Source: DATKKX01 sp035542775 (GTDB taxonomy: Bacteria; Planctomycetota; Phycisphaerae; UBA1845; UTPLA1). From it: 13,738 nucleotides of DNA. The stretch spans positions 1 to 13,738 of the forward strand of contig DATKKX010000208.1 in NCBI GenBank assembly GCA_035542775.1, given 5' to 3'. This document shows, one piece after another, positions 1 through 8,241 of the stretch. The notes under the pieces were generated by a model. That model ran no database searches. It was given only the letters and a program-made list of their open reading frames with translations, and was not told the DNA's origin. How positions within the stretch are numbered: the stretch's first letter is position 1; the number at the start of each line of letters is the position of its first letter. The translations under genes and the position numbers were made by a program.

Positions 1-2037
<2,037 letters not shown>

Positions 2038-2250
2038 ACATCGATGAATCGCTGTCATCGCCTCGCCCGACGGATCCCGCATTTCTGCGCTTTCCCTCGA
2101 ACGCCACGCTCACATCAACCATCGACGAGCCAAGTCGCCGTCGGCGCTGTTTCCCTGCCTGTCCGTCAGCCCCGGAAATGACCAGGACCGCCGGCCACGC
2201 ACGGAAACCATCAACTTGTGATGCGGTCTTCACATATCCACTCTATTCAC

Positions 2251-2263
2251 TTGTCAAAGAACA
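2251..2263 (-). promoter_or_regulatory. boxA-like antitermination element upstream of 23S rRNA
   Basis: The minus strand reads TGTTCTTTGACAA, followed by GTGAATAG. This closely matches the boxA sequences in bacterial 16S-23S spacers, which recruit NusB/NusE so that RNA polymerase reads through the long structured rRNA gene. It lies between tRNA-Ala and 23S, as in classical rrn operons. That supports cotranscription of the tRNAs and 23S even though no 16S gene precedes them. Confidence 0.75.
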
Positions 2264-2364
2264 TCGAGGTCCGAATCGCCCCGGTCGCGATCGCGCGCCA
2301 CCGGTCCGACCCCCTCTCCCGCTATCGTCTCGTTGCGGGCCGCGACTGACTCATCAAATCAATC

Positions 2365-2383
2365 GCGGCTCGGAACGCGCCGC
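2365..2383 (-). other. Hairpin directly after the small zinc-ribbon ORF
   Basis: On the minus strand GCGGC-GCGTTCCGA-GCCGC forms a 5-bp stem that begins at the base after the TGA stop of the 52-codon ORF. The following GATTGATTTGATG is T-rich but has no uninterrupted T run. This could be a weak terminator or pause, or an RNA processing site. It is weak as an intrinsic terminator. Confidence 0.35.
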
Positions 2384-2542
2384 TCACCAGTGCTTCCAGG
2401 CGGCGATGATCCCGATAACCCCGGCGAAGATCACAATCAGCCGGAGAACGTCCCAGAAGTTCGTCGCCGCTCCGATCCGCCGCCCGCTGATCCGGCTCCC
2501 GCAATTCGGGCAGTGGAATTCCTTTTCTTCCGAGCCGGGCAT
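2384..2542 (-). CDS. Small zinc-ribbon membrane protein encoded in the tRNA-Ala/23S spacer (hypothetical)
   Basis: A 52-residue frame starts at the ATG at 2542-2540 and ends with TGA at 2384-2386. The N-terminal half carries a zinc-knuckle-like CPNCG preceded by an acidic EEKEFH stretch. The C-terminal half is a strongly hydrophobic segment (about residues 30-48, FWDVLRLIVIFAGVIGIIAA) ending in WKHW. A zinc ribbon followed by one membrane helix is a recurrent small-protein design, and finding it by chance in a spacer is unlikely. Only one CxxC is present, so a full zinc site would need another ligand or a dimer. The best ribosome-binding site is a modest GGGA 5 nt before the ATG. An upstream in-frame start overlaps the 3' end of tRNA-Ala and is rejected. 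Function unknown. Confidence 0.5.
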   Translation of the reverse strand: MPGSEEKEFHCPNCGSRISGRRIGAATNFWDVLRLIVIFAGVIGIIAAWKHW

Positions 2543-2581
2543 CGCCGTCCCGTTTCCGCCACCGATCCATCCCGATCCGCA

Positions 2582-2654
2582 TGGAGCCGACCGGGCTCGA
2601 ACCGGCAACCCCTAGCTTGCAAAGCTAGTGCTCTCCCAATTGAGCTACGGCCCC
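2582..2654 (-). tRNA. tRNA-Ala(UGC)
   Basis: A complete 73-nt cloverleaf on the minus strand. Acceptor GGGGCCG/CGGCTCC includes the G3:U70 wobble pair, the alanine identity element. The D stem is GCTC/GAGC. The anticodon stem is CTAGC/GCTAG with loop TTTGCAA (anticodon TGC). The T arm is GCCGG-TTCGAGC-CCGGT and the discriminator is A. The 3' CCA is not encoded. tRNA-Ala(UGC) upstream of 23S is typical of rRNA operon spacers. Confidence 0.98.
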
Positions 2655-2766
2655 GCTTCGCAGCACGACAGGCCATCGTCCTGTCATCGGCATCTGCCGC
2701 CGGGCGACCGTCGCCCTGGTAATCCTCCTGCCCGGCCGAGAACTCTCAGCCGCAACTCTTCGGACC

Positions 2767-2841
2767 TCAGCCGCCACTCTTGGCCCGTATCGCGAAGAGC
2801 ACTACCAGAATGCCGACCATGGCCAAGATCCCCCAGTCCAT
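2767..2841 (-). CDS. 24-residue hydrophobic peptide encoded between tRNA-Ile and tRNA-Ala (hypothetical)
   Basis: The ATG at 2841-2839 opens a 24-codon frame ending in TGA at 2767-2769. The product has an acidic start (MDW), a single hydrophobic run of about 15 residues (ILAMVGILVVLFAI), then a basic tail (RAKSGG), so it looks like a minimal single-pass membrane peptide. A good Shine-Dalgarno, AAGGA, ends about 9 nt before the ATG. It sits wholly inside the spacer between two tRNA genes. The frame is short enough to arise by chance, but the ribosome site, clean hydrophobic design and similar architecture in the next spacer make it credible. Function unknown. Confidence 0.4.
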   Translation of the reverse strand: MDWGILAMVGILVVLFAIRAKSGG

Positions 2842-2880
2842 CGATCGGTTTCCTTCTGGCCGGATTTCTTTCTTCGTCAA

Positions 2881-2954
2881 TGGGCCCGAGTGGACTCGAA
2901 CCACCGACCTCGTCCTTATCAGGGACGCGCTCTAACCAACTGAGCTACGAGCCC
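2881..2954 (-). tRNA. tRNA-Ile(GAU)
   Basis: A complete 74-nt cloverleaf on the minus strand. The acceptor stem is GGGCTCG/CGGGCCC and the D stem GCTC/GAGC. The anticodon stem is CGTCC/GGACG with loop CTGATAA (anticodon GAT). The T arm is GGTGG-TTCGAGT-CCACT and the discriminator is A. No CCA is encoded. It is the first stable RNA gene of this transcription unit; in classical rrn operons 16S rRNA would lie just upstream, but none is found here. Confidence 0.98.
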
Positions 2955-3083
2955 TACCCCGCCTCACTTTCGAGCCATCCCAAGAGCGATACAGGACGGT
3001 TCACTTCACCTCGGCTCATAGCCGACTCGCCTGCAACCTCCGGGCGACCCTCTCGTCGCCGGTTCTCGAAAAAACCGGCCGAC
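2955..3083 (-). other. Spacer between leader terminator and tRNA-Ile
   Basis: No gene seen. Two perfect hairpins occur on the minus strand: GCCGGTT...AACCGGC at 3058-3079, capped by a UUCG loop, immediately after the terminator T-tract, and TCGGCT-ATG-AGCCGA at 3011-3025. A weak boxA-like CGCTCTTGG lies near 2981-2989. No convincing second promoter lies between the terminator and tRNA-Ile, so the tRNA/23S unit may depend on read-through from the upstream promoter. Confidence 0.45.
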
Positions 3084-3113
3084 AAAAAAAGGCCGCCGAC
3101 TGCTTCGGCGGCC
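3084..3113 (-). terminator. Strong intrinsic terminator between the rRNA promoter and tRNA-Ile
   Basis: The minus strand reads GGCCGCCGA-AGCAG-TCGGCGGCC followed at once by seven T residues. This is a perfect 9-bp GC-rich stem with a 5-nt loop and a U-tract, a textbook Rho-independent terminator. It lies downstream of the promoter at 3257-3284 and upstream of tRNA-Ile, so it would end a transcript of about 170 nt unless polymerase is modified or the RNA refolds. Confidence 0.85.
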
Positions 3114-3251
3114 ATCGGTTCAACCGATCGCGCCTCATTCAGCAGTCATGCTGAGGACGTCCACACAATGTCGGGCTTCTCTGCGAACAAGGACCTCCGC
3201 CTTTGCTGCGAGGGTGCAAACCCTCATCCCGACCTATCAAAACGTTGCAGC
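3084..3251 (-). ncRNA. Candidate structured small RNA or attenuating leader
   Basis: A unit of about 168 nt bounded by a near-consensus promoter and an intrinsic terminator. Visible helices in order: GTCGGG/CCCGAC (3228-3233 with 3170-3175) closing a branch that contains the perfect hairpin GAGGGT-TTGC-ACCCTC (3210-3225) and a weaker AAGG/CCTT arm; TCAGCA-TGAC-TGCTGA (3139-3154); ATCGG-TTGAA-CCGAT (3114-3128); then the terminator. GGAGGTCC and GGACGTCC (about 3190 and 3160) can also pair, competing with the first helix. It does not match 5S, SRP RNA, tmRNA or RNase P signatures known to me. 6S RNA cannot be excluded by eye. The ends are inferred. A 30-codon frame (3135-3227) could instead be a leader peptide. 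Confidence 0.5.
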
Positions 3252-3256
3252 ACAGT

Positions 3257-3284
3257 AATCTAGCACGACGCCAATAGTTGTCAA
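3257..3284 (-). promoter_or_regulatory. Sigma-70 type promoter of the leader/tRNA/23S unit
   Basis: Minus strand: perfect -35 TTGACA (3284-3279), 16-bp spacer, then -10 TAGATT (3262-3257) preceded by TGC, an extended -10 arrangement. Transcription would begin near 3251-3249. The upstream side (3285-3330) is moderately A/T-rich, which would suit a UP element. It is the best promoter in the 550 bases upstream of tRNA-Ile. Confidence 0.65.
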
Positions 3285-3410
3285 CGGCGTTTCGAGCCAT
3301 TGAAGTGAGATTTCTTGATCGTCGCAACCCCTTGCAAAATCAGACGATATGATTGTACGCCTCGCGAGGTCCGCCAATCGCAGAATGAATTCCCAGCAGT
3401 CCGTCAACGG

Positions 3411-3430
3411 GGCTCCCCAGATCGGGAGCC
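3411..3430. repeat. Perfect inverted repeat overlapping a -35 region
   Basis: GGCTCCC-CAGATC-GGGAGCC has 7-bp arms. It ends six bases before a consensus TATAAT on the plus strand, so it covers the place where a -35 box would sit; no good -35 hexamer is visible there. This is the usual position of a regulator-binding site. It lacks a T-tract on either strand, so a terminator role is unlikely. Confidence 0.5.
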
Positions 3431-3436
3431 TTCGAT

Positions 3437-3442
3437 TATAAT
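3437..3442 (+). promoter_or_regulatory. -10 element (TATAAT) of the 67-aa gene
   Basis: A perfect TATAAT on the plus strand, about 60 nt before the ATG at 3503. The -35 position is occupied by the 3411-3430 inverted repeat instead of a TTGACA-like box, which suggests activator dependence or control by a dimeric regulator. Confidence 0.45.
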
Positions 3443-3502
3443 GTCGTGCTCGCCGCATTGGGCGAACAAAAGACAAATACTTGACTAGGGAGTCGTGGCT
3501 TC

Positions 3503-3706
3503 ATGCGAAAAACCAAGGATATCAAGCGGAAGAAAGAACTCGCCGGCATGGAATACAAGAAAGGCAATCGCAAGGAAGCCTACGAAATGTGGGCCTCTGC
3601 CAAAAAGGAAATGGATGAGCTTCGCGGCCGCAACAAGCCGGCCGAGGAAGCCAAGTCGGCTGAGGAAGCCAAACCCGCCGAGACTCCCGCCCAGCCTGCC
3701 TCATGA
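3503..3706 (+). CDS. Small Lys/Glu/Ala-rich protein (hypothetical)
   Basis: A 67-residue cytoplasmic protein with no signal peptide or membrane segment. Residues 1-45 are highly charged and predicted helical (RKTKDIKRKKEL...KKEMDELRGR). They are followed by a low-complexity tail with PAEEAK/SAEEAK/PAE repeats and a Pro-rich end. An AGGGAG ribosome-binding site lies about 10 nt before the ATG, a TATAAT box lies 60 nt upstream, and a strong terminator follows about 70 nt after the stop. It is the only convincing plus-strand gene here, divergent from the rRNA unit and convergent with the lipoprotein operon. I do not recognise the family. The basic helical body could bind nucleic acid or ribosomes, which is speculative. 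Confidence 0.65.
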   Translation: MRKTKDIKRKKELAGMEYKKGNRKEAYEMWASAKKEMDELRGRNKPAEEAKSAEEAKPAETPAQPAS

Positions 3707-3775
3707 TGACATCGCGATGGCACTCGCGCCGTGGTTTCCCCAATCGCCGCGGACGCCCTCGTTCTCGAAATAAAC

Positions 3776-3811
3776 AAGGCCCTGCGATGGCAACCACCGT
3801 CGCAGGGCCTT
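3776..3811. terminator. Bidirectional intrinsic terminator between convergent genes
   Basis: AAGGCCCTGCGA (3776-3787) and TCGCAGGGCCTT (3800-3811) form a perfect 12-bp stem around a 12-nt loop. The plus strand continues TTCTCTT and the minus strand TTGTTTATTT, so it can end both the plus-strand gene (stop at 3706) and the minus-strand operon (last stop at 3924). Confidence 0.85.
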
Positions 3812-3923
3812 CTCTTGGGCCCGCCCGCCTGTTCTTTTCAAGGTTCGACTCTGCCGCCCGGCTCGCACCAAACCGTCAGGAGCACGGCCTGCGGAGGCTT
3901 CCCCGCTTCTCGAACTCCGCATC

Positions 3924-4727
3924 CTACTCTTCGCCGGTCGTCGGGTAACGCGCCCCGACCGCCGGAGCCGCAGTGCGACCAGCCCTCTGCACATCCTCCC
4001 GCTGGGCCGCTTGCCCTGCGGCGCCGACCACCGCATCCAGAAACGCGACTACCTTCCCACCCAGCTTGTCAAAAGCGTCGGCTTGGGCTTCAAGTCGCGC
4101 ACGCCTTAAAGTCTCGGCTTTGTCAAAGTCCTCCTTCTTCTGCTTGGTCGTGCAAGAACTCGTGACCACCGCGGTAAACGGAACCGTACCCGTCCGCGTG
4201 TCCAACAGGACTGCCTCGATCGAGCAGTGAGCCATCACTTCGTCGGGCGCGAGAAAGTTCGCCTTGGTGGAGCTGTACACCTTTGCGCGATAAATCAGCA
4301 GCAGGTCCGCCTGGTATCGCGCCGCGGCTTCCCGCAGGTACGGAACCGTGCACCGCTCCGGCGCCAGCAGGGACGGCAAGATCGACGCATCGGCGACACG
4401 CTCGCAGGAACGGAGCTTGTCGAGCAAGCGATCCACGGCCTCAGCCGGTGCGCCAAGGAGATCATCGGACCACCACTGCCAATTTCGCCGCGGGACGAAA
4501 TCAAGCACCGCAACGCGCCCTTTGAGCGGCAGCGTGATCTTCGAGGAGAGTATCTTCTCGATCGCCTCAGTGCCCAGCACCGCCTGGTCGCTGGGAAAAA
4601 GCGATTCCGCGAGGCCCTGCCGGGCTTGATACGCCTCCGAGGACATGTACCCGCCCGGTTGCGCGCTACCCGCCGCGCACCCAGCTACGAAAAGCAACAC
4701 ACCTACACATAGCCACGCCTTGCTCAT
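3924..4727 (-). CDS. Lipoprotein of unknown function, last gene of the sigma/dockerin operon
   Basis: A 267-residue protein starting at the ATG at 4727, which has GGAGG five bases upstream; a longer frame from a TTG at 4745 is less likely. The N terminus is a lipoprotein signal (SKAWLCVGVLLFVAGC) with the lipidated Cys followed by AAGSAQPGG. The middle contains GRVAVLDFVPR, resembling the first strand of CsgG/FlgO/TolB-N-like periplasmic folds, then a helix-rich region and a second strand block (QADLLLIYRAKVY). The C terminus has a charged helix (KQKKEDFDKAETLRRARLEAQ) and a low-complexity tail. It starts 45 bp after the VIT-VWA gene and precedes a strong terminator. It is probably a periplasmic or outer-membrane-attached partner of that protein. 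The fold suggestion is tentative. Confidence 0.85.
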   Translation of the reverse strand: MSKAWLCVGVLLFVAGCAAGSAQPGGYMSSEAYQARQGLAESLFPSDQAVLGTEAIEKILSSKITLPLKGRVAVLDFVPRRNWQWWSDDLLGAPAEAVDRLLDKLRSCERVADASILPSLLAPERCTVPYLREAAARYQADLLLIYRAKVYSSTKANFLAPDEVMAHCSIEAVLLDTRTGTVPFTAVVTSSCTTKQKKEDFDKAETLRRARLEAQADAFDKLGGKVVAFLDAVVGAAGQAAQREDVQRAGRTAAPAVGARYPTTGEE

Positions 4728-4772
4728 GAAGACCTCCAACTCCAACGATTTGTCGAAAGACCGCAGCGCGTC

Positions 4773-7121
4773 CTAGCGTTCCTGCACAGTCGTCTCGTAC
4801 CGCACCCCCTCCGGCACCGGCACGGCCACGTTCACCGTCGTCCCATGATCCCCCACCGTCCGCGTCAGGGAATCCACCGCCACGAACGCCGTGTACGCCG
4901 ACATCAGCCCGTATTCCAACGCCACTTGCTTGATCGCGCCCGGCAGCTCTGTCCCGTCGGTGTACAGCGATCGGTCCGCCAGGTCGGCGATCTTCGTGCG
5001 CGCCCACACCGCCGGCAAGCCGGCATGCGTCGAGGAGGCATCGGCCAGATCGACCGGCACAGCCACATCCACGACTTGCCCGCCGGCTTCACCGCGAATC
5101 GCCACGCCGGCCGGCACTTCGCCGCTGAACCGGCCGGTCACAATCACCGGCCGCCCCACGAACAGATCCGGCATACTCGACGGAAACACGTCGCTCACCT
5201 GCATCCCGCCCCAATTGACCGCGATGTTCGTCATCGCCGGGTGGCTGATCCGCTCGAAGAACAGGTCCATGATCTCGCCGGCGTTCTCGTTCAGGCTGAC
5301 ATACGCCACCGCCCCGCTGCCCATCTTGGCCATGCTGTCCAGCAGGAACCGGTTCGTCGACTGGCCCACGCCGAAGCTGAATATCCGCGACGCACCCAGC
5401 CGCCCGTGGATCTCCCGCAGAATCTCGGCCTCGTTGCCGATGTACCCATCCGTCAGGAACGCGACGAACCGCAGCCGGCTCTCATCGTGCGGGAAGTCCA
5501 GTGCCACCTTGATCCCCTCGACCATCATCGTCCCGCCCTCGCCCTGCAGCGACTCGAGGTAGGTCAGCCCGCGCCGCACGTTCTCCCGTGTCGCCGCAAC
5601 CGGCGCCGAGCCCAACTGCGACGCCCCGATCGAGAATCGCACGATCTGGAACGTGTCATCCGGCTGCATGTTCCGCAGCGCCCGCTCGACCGCCTTCTTC
5701 GCCTGAGCGATCGGCTGGCCGTTCATGCTCCCCGAGCAATCGAGCACGAAGACCATCTCCAGCGGCTTTCGCGTCAGCGTCTTGAGATCCTCCGGTGGAT
5801 AAACCAGCAGGCTGAAGAACCCGCCACGCTCATCCTTGTGCGTCAGCAGCGCCGACTTGATCCGCTGCCCCGCCACCTTGTACCGCAACACGAAATCCTT
5901 GTTCGGGATCGCGTCCAGCTCGCTGAGCTTCACCGCCACCTGCTCGGGCGAGCCCTTCTTCACCGCCACGACGTGATTGGTGCTCTTGACCTCTTCGATG
6001 GCCACGCCGGCGTCGATCTTCACCGCCAGCGAAATATCGTGCCCGCTCCGCTCGCCCGGCTTGAGGTACTGTACCTCGCTCTTCTGCCCCGATTTACCGT
6101 TCATCCCGCGGGCCACCGCCCCCACGCCGTCCGTGCTTCCCGGCGGGTTGAACCGCGGCCCGACCACCATCGGAAAGACATACTCGTACCAGCCGTCGAC
6201 ATACGCCAGCGTATGGAAGTACTTGATATTGATGTCGATCGCCTTGCCGGGCTCGATGTTGGCCACCTTCTGCGTGAAAACATTGGGCCGTTCCTGCGTC
6301 AGCAGCGAAGCGACGTACCCTTGGGCCTTGGCCTCCGCGTACGTCCGCTCGGCCTCCTCGCGTTCCTTGATGATCCCGCGAATTCGCCGCTCCCCGACCG
6401 TCATGATGAACTCATTGACCGCCGCGTTCTCCGGCAACGGAAAGACATACACCGCCTCAATCTTGCTGTCATAAGGATTGTGATACTGCTGCGTAACGTC
6501 GACGGTCGCGATGTACGCGCTGATGCTCGCCGAAACGTCCGTATGCTTCAGCGGCAGCGGTATCTGCTTATCCTCCCCCGGCATCACCGCCATCAACGCC
6601 CCGGAGCCTGGTCGGTTCTCGTCGGCCGGCTGCGCAACCTTGTCGGGTTTCTGGATGATCCAGAGTTCTTCGGAGGCAGAGGGGAGAGAACCTGGAAGGA
6701 CTGGGATGCCAGGACCGCGGGGCAACATAAATCCTCGGAGGTTGGGGTTATTCGCTCGAACTGCCGCCCACGCGTCGGCCGATGGAGAGGCGGGGTAAAC
6801 CAAGTTTTCGTGCCACGGGATTAGCCCGCTATCGTCACGATCGGTGTGCACCGTGCGATGGCTTTCCCTTTGCTCGATTTCGTGGATCTTATCTGCAACT
6901 TCTTGTCGCAGTCGCTCTTCATCCGAATCGGCAACCCCGGCGGTCTTCTGCCGCGCCTCCGTAGTTGGCTTAGCCCCAGATCCTCCTGGTGCTGGCTGTC
7001 CCGAGGAGGGCTCGGCGTGGCGATCCGACCGCGCGCTCGCACAGCCAGCGATAATCGCCATTTCGACTGACATGACGACCAAGCCAACCACAACGATGCA
7101 AACGACAATCCTGCGTTTCAT
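4773..7121 (-). CDS. VIT and VWA domain lipoprotein (inter-alpha-trypsin inhibitor heavy-chain-like)
   Basis: A 782-residue envelope protein. The N terminus is a hydrophobic signal with lipobox IAGC (Cys27), then about 90 residues of charged, Pro/Gly-rich linker. A VIT domain covers roughly residues 190-325, with the hallmark block EAVYVFPLPENAAV, a KEREEAERTYAEAKAQG helix and the QERPNVFTQKVANI turn. A von Willebrand A domain (about 450-630) has the metal-site motif D461-C-S463-G-S465 and T557-D558, so it should bind a divalent cation. About 150 beta-rich residues follow. VIT-VWA proteins mediate adhesion or protein-protein contacts; no enzymatic motif is seen. No LPXTG or PEP-CTERM signal is present, so anchoring is through lipid. 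The start has GAGG about 9 nt upstream. It follows the cohesin-like gene by 48 bp. A 659-codon antisense frame is a codon-bias artefact. Confidence 0.93.
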   Translation of the reverse strand: MKRRIVVCIVVVGLVVMSVEMAIIAGCASARSDRHAEPSSGQPAPGGSGAKPTTEARQKTAGVADSDEERLRQEVADKIHEIEQRESHRTVHTDRDDSGLIPWHENLVYPASPSADAWAAVRANNPNLRGFMLPRGPGIPVLPGSLPSASEELWIIQKPDKVAQPADENRPGSGALMAVMPGEDKQIPLPLKHTDVSASISAYIATVDVTQQYHNPYDSKIEAVYVFPLPENAAVNEFIMTVGERRIRGIIKEREEAERTYAEAKAQGYVASLLTQERPNVFTQKVANIEPGKAIDINIKYFHTLAYVDGWYEYVFPMVVGPRFNPPGSTDGVGAVARGMNGKSGQKSEVQYLKPGERSGHDISLAVKIDAGVAIEEVKSTNHVVAVKKGSPEQVAVKLSELDAIPNKDFVLRYKVAGQRIKSALLTHKDERGGFFSLLVYPPEDLKTLTRKPLEMVFVLDCSGSMNGQPIAQAKKAVERALRNMQPDDTFQIVRFSIGASQLGSAPVAATRENVRRGLTYLESLQGEGGTMMVEGIKVALDFPHDESRLRFVAFLTDGYIGNEAEILREIHGRLGASRIFSFGVGQSTNRFLLDSMAKMGSGAVAYVSLNENAGEIMDLFFERISHPAMTNIAVNWGGMQVSDVFPSSMPDLFVGRPVIVTGRFSGEVPAGVAIRGEAGGQVVDVAVPVDLADASSTHAGLPAVWARTKIADLADRSLYTDGTELPGAIKQVALEYGLMSAYTAFVAVDSLTRTVGDHGTTVNVAVPVPEGVRYETTVQER

Positions 7122-7169
7122 GTCCCTGTTCCTCGCGATTGTGCCGGAATACTGCTTGTCTTGTGCTGC

Positions 7170-7658
7170 CTATCGCCGCGCCGCGTTCGTCGCGACCGCC
7201 TTGCTCCACGTCGCCGTCGCCGAAATCTTCTCGCCGTCCATCGACGCCGCCACAACCAGTTTGACGTCGTATTGCGGCTCTTCGTTCCCGCTGATCTGCA
7301 CGTGAATCCGCGCCACCCGCGTCTTGCCCTTCGGCAGGTCGCGGCCGGTGTTGAACGCGGCAATGATGATCCGCTCGCGGCTCAGCGCCGCCGGGTCGTA
7401 GTAAGGCGGCTGCTTGAAAGCCGCATCCGCCCCGCCCTCCACGCCCACGATCTTGAATGCCCCGACCCTGGCCGTCATCTCGAACTGATACGCGGCCAGC
7501 GGCTTGTCGCCCGAGTCGACAAACACGTCCACCGCCGCGAACCGCACGCCGCTTTCCGCTTTCGCCGGCTGCGCCGCCGGATGCTGAGCACGAACCCAAA
7601 CACTGGACGCCGCGACGATGCACCCCACAGTCAACACGATTCTGCAAGCCCGTCTCAT
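7170..7658 (-). CDS. Secreted cohesin-like beta-sandwich protein
   Basis: A 162-residue protein with a Sec signal peptide (residues 1-24, cleavage probably after WVRA). A single domain of about 120 residues follows, with alternating hydrophobic strands: VRFAAVDVFVDSG, the KPLAAYQFEMTARVGAFKIV pair, and RVARIHVQISG. The pattern resembles cohesin and related dockerin-binding folds, in which an early strand carries vdvyvdtg and a later one a yqfel-like motif. The assignment is from pattern only. The ATG overlaps the stop of the upstream dockerin gene (ATGA, 7655-7658), indicating translational coupling, and the VIT-VWA gene follows 48 bp later. This is the natural candidate partner for the neighbouring dockerin domain. 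It could instead be a generic beta-sandwich exported protein. Confidence 0.8.
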   Translation of the reverse strand: MRRACRIVLTVGCIVAASSVWVRAQHPAAQPAKAESGVRFAAVDVFVDSGDKPLAAYQFEMTARVGAFKIVGVEGGADAAFKQPPYYDPAALSRERIIIAAFNTGRDLPKGKTRVARIHVQISGNEEPQYDVKLVVAASMDGEKISATATWSKAVATNAARR

Positions 7659-8131
7659 GACGTCGTCCCTCCATCCAGCCGCACCGCCGCCATCGCGATC
7701 GCGTCCACATCCGCCCGATCGACCACGCCGTCATGGTTGAAGTCCCAGGTCTGGTCCACCGGTCCGCCGCGTTCCAGCATGCGGGCCAGCGCGAACGCAT
7801 CGAGGATGTTGATGTGCCCGTCGCGGTTGAAGTCCGCCAGCCCGACGATCGGCGGCAGGGCCACCGGTTGCACCTTGGGCCCCTGCCACACGTCGCGGAG
7901 GAAAAAGATAAGGAACACCGCCGCCGCGGCCACGCCGATCCGCCCCCACCACCGGATCCGCCGCCGTGCCCGCAAGCCGTCGCAATGCCGCCAGGCCCGT
8001 TCGCCGACGGCATCGTCCACCCCGCGGGGAACAGTCCCTGGCGGCGTGTACAGCCGCTTCAGATCGTCCACCAACCCCGCCGGCAGCCGAAGCTCCGGCT
8101 CATCATCAGAATGTCTGCCATAGCCAGGCAT
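7655..8131 (-). CDS. Single-pass membrane protein with extracytoplasmic dockerin domain, putative anti-sigma factor
   Basis: A 158-residue protein. Residues 1-60 are hydrophilic and end in a basic cluster (RARRRIR). A membrane helix spans about 62-79 (IGVAAAAVFLIFFL). After a short linker come two calcium-binding dockerin repeats: DFNRDGHINILD (100-111) and DFNHDGVVDRAD (130-141), each with the D-x-N-x-D-G loop. By the positive-inside rule the N terminus is cytoplasmic and the dockerin is outside. The gene lies directly after an ECF sigma gene and has the size and topology of an anti-sigma factor, with a 60-residue cytoplasmic part that could hold the sigma factor. No zinc HxxxCxxC anti-sigma motif is present. 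AGAGG lies 7 nt before the ATG. Dockerin identity is firm; the anti-sigma role is inference from position and topology. Confidence 0.87.
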   Translation of the reverse strand: MPGYGRHSDDEPELRLPAGLVDDLKRLYTPPGTVPRGVDDAVGERAWRHCDGLRARRRIRWWGRIGVAAAAVFLIFFLRDVWQGPKVQPVALPPIVGLADFNRDGHINILDAFALARMLERGGPVDQTWDFNHDGVVDRADVDAIAMAAVRLDGGTTS

Positions 8132-8149
8132 AATTGAACCTCTGCCTCT

Positions 8150-8177
8150 TTAGCGCGCGGCGCCGCCTACAGGTTCA
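8150..8177 (-). promoter_or_regulatory. Possible ECF-type promoter upstream of the dockerin gene
   Basis: In the 110-bp gap between the sigma and dockerin genes the minus strand reads TGAACC, a 16-bp spacer, then CGCTAA. An AAC-containing -35 with this spacing is typical of ECF sigma factors and could be an autoregulated internal promoter. The match is loose, and no second copy of the motif is seen before the sigma gene. Confidence 0.25.
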
Positions 8178-8241
8178 CCGGAATTTGTCTTTTCTGTGAG
8201 ACGGGAGCAGACCCGGCGGGTACCCTTCCGCTCCTCCTGCC

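Larger units (their letters stand above)
2038..2383 (-). other. Internal spacer between the small zinc-ribbon ORF and 23S rRNA
   Basis: About 345 bases without a convincing gene. It holds a boxA element (2251-2263) and a hairpin with stem CCGGT/ACCGG at 2281-2304 that encloses the palindrome CGCGATCGCG (2286-2295). A further hairpin lies directly after the upstream ORF (2365-2383). A 69-codon minus frame at 2024-2233 runs into the 23S 5' end and looks fortuitous. The stretch is probably transcribed as precursor rRNA and removed in processing. Confidence 0.6.

Noticed and set aside
3135..3227. A 30-codon minus-strand frame in the leader RNA, with AGG five bases before the ATG
   Set aside because: No hydrophobic or known pattern, and it overlaps perfect RNA helices that explain the sequence better. 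Kept only as a possible leader peptide.
2628..3263. A 211-codon plus-strand frame
   Set aside because: It runs antisense through two tRNA genes, the terminator and the promoter; no domain and no ribosome site.
4845..6824. A 659-codon open frame on the plus strand
   Set aside because: It is exactly antisense to the VIT-VWA gene, is rich in Arg/His/Pro as expected from GC-biased reverse codons, and has no recognisable domain.
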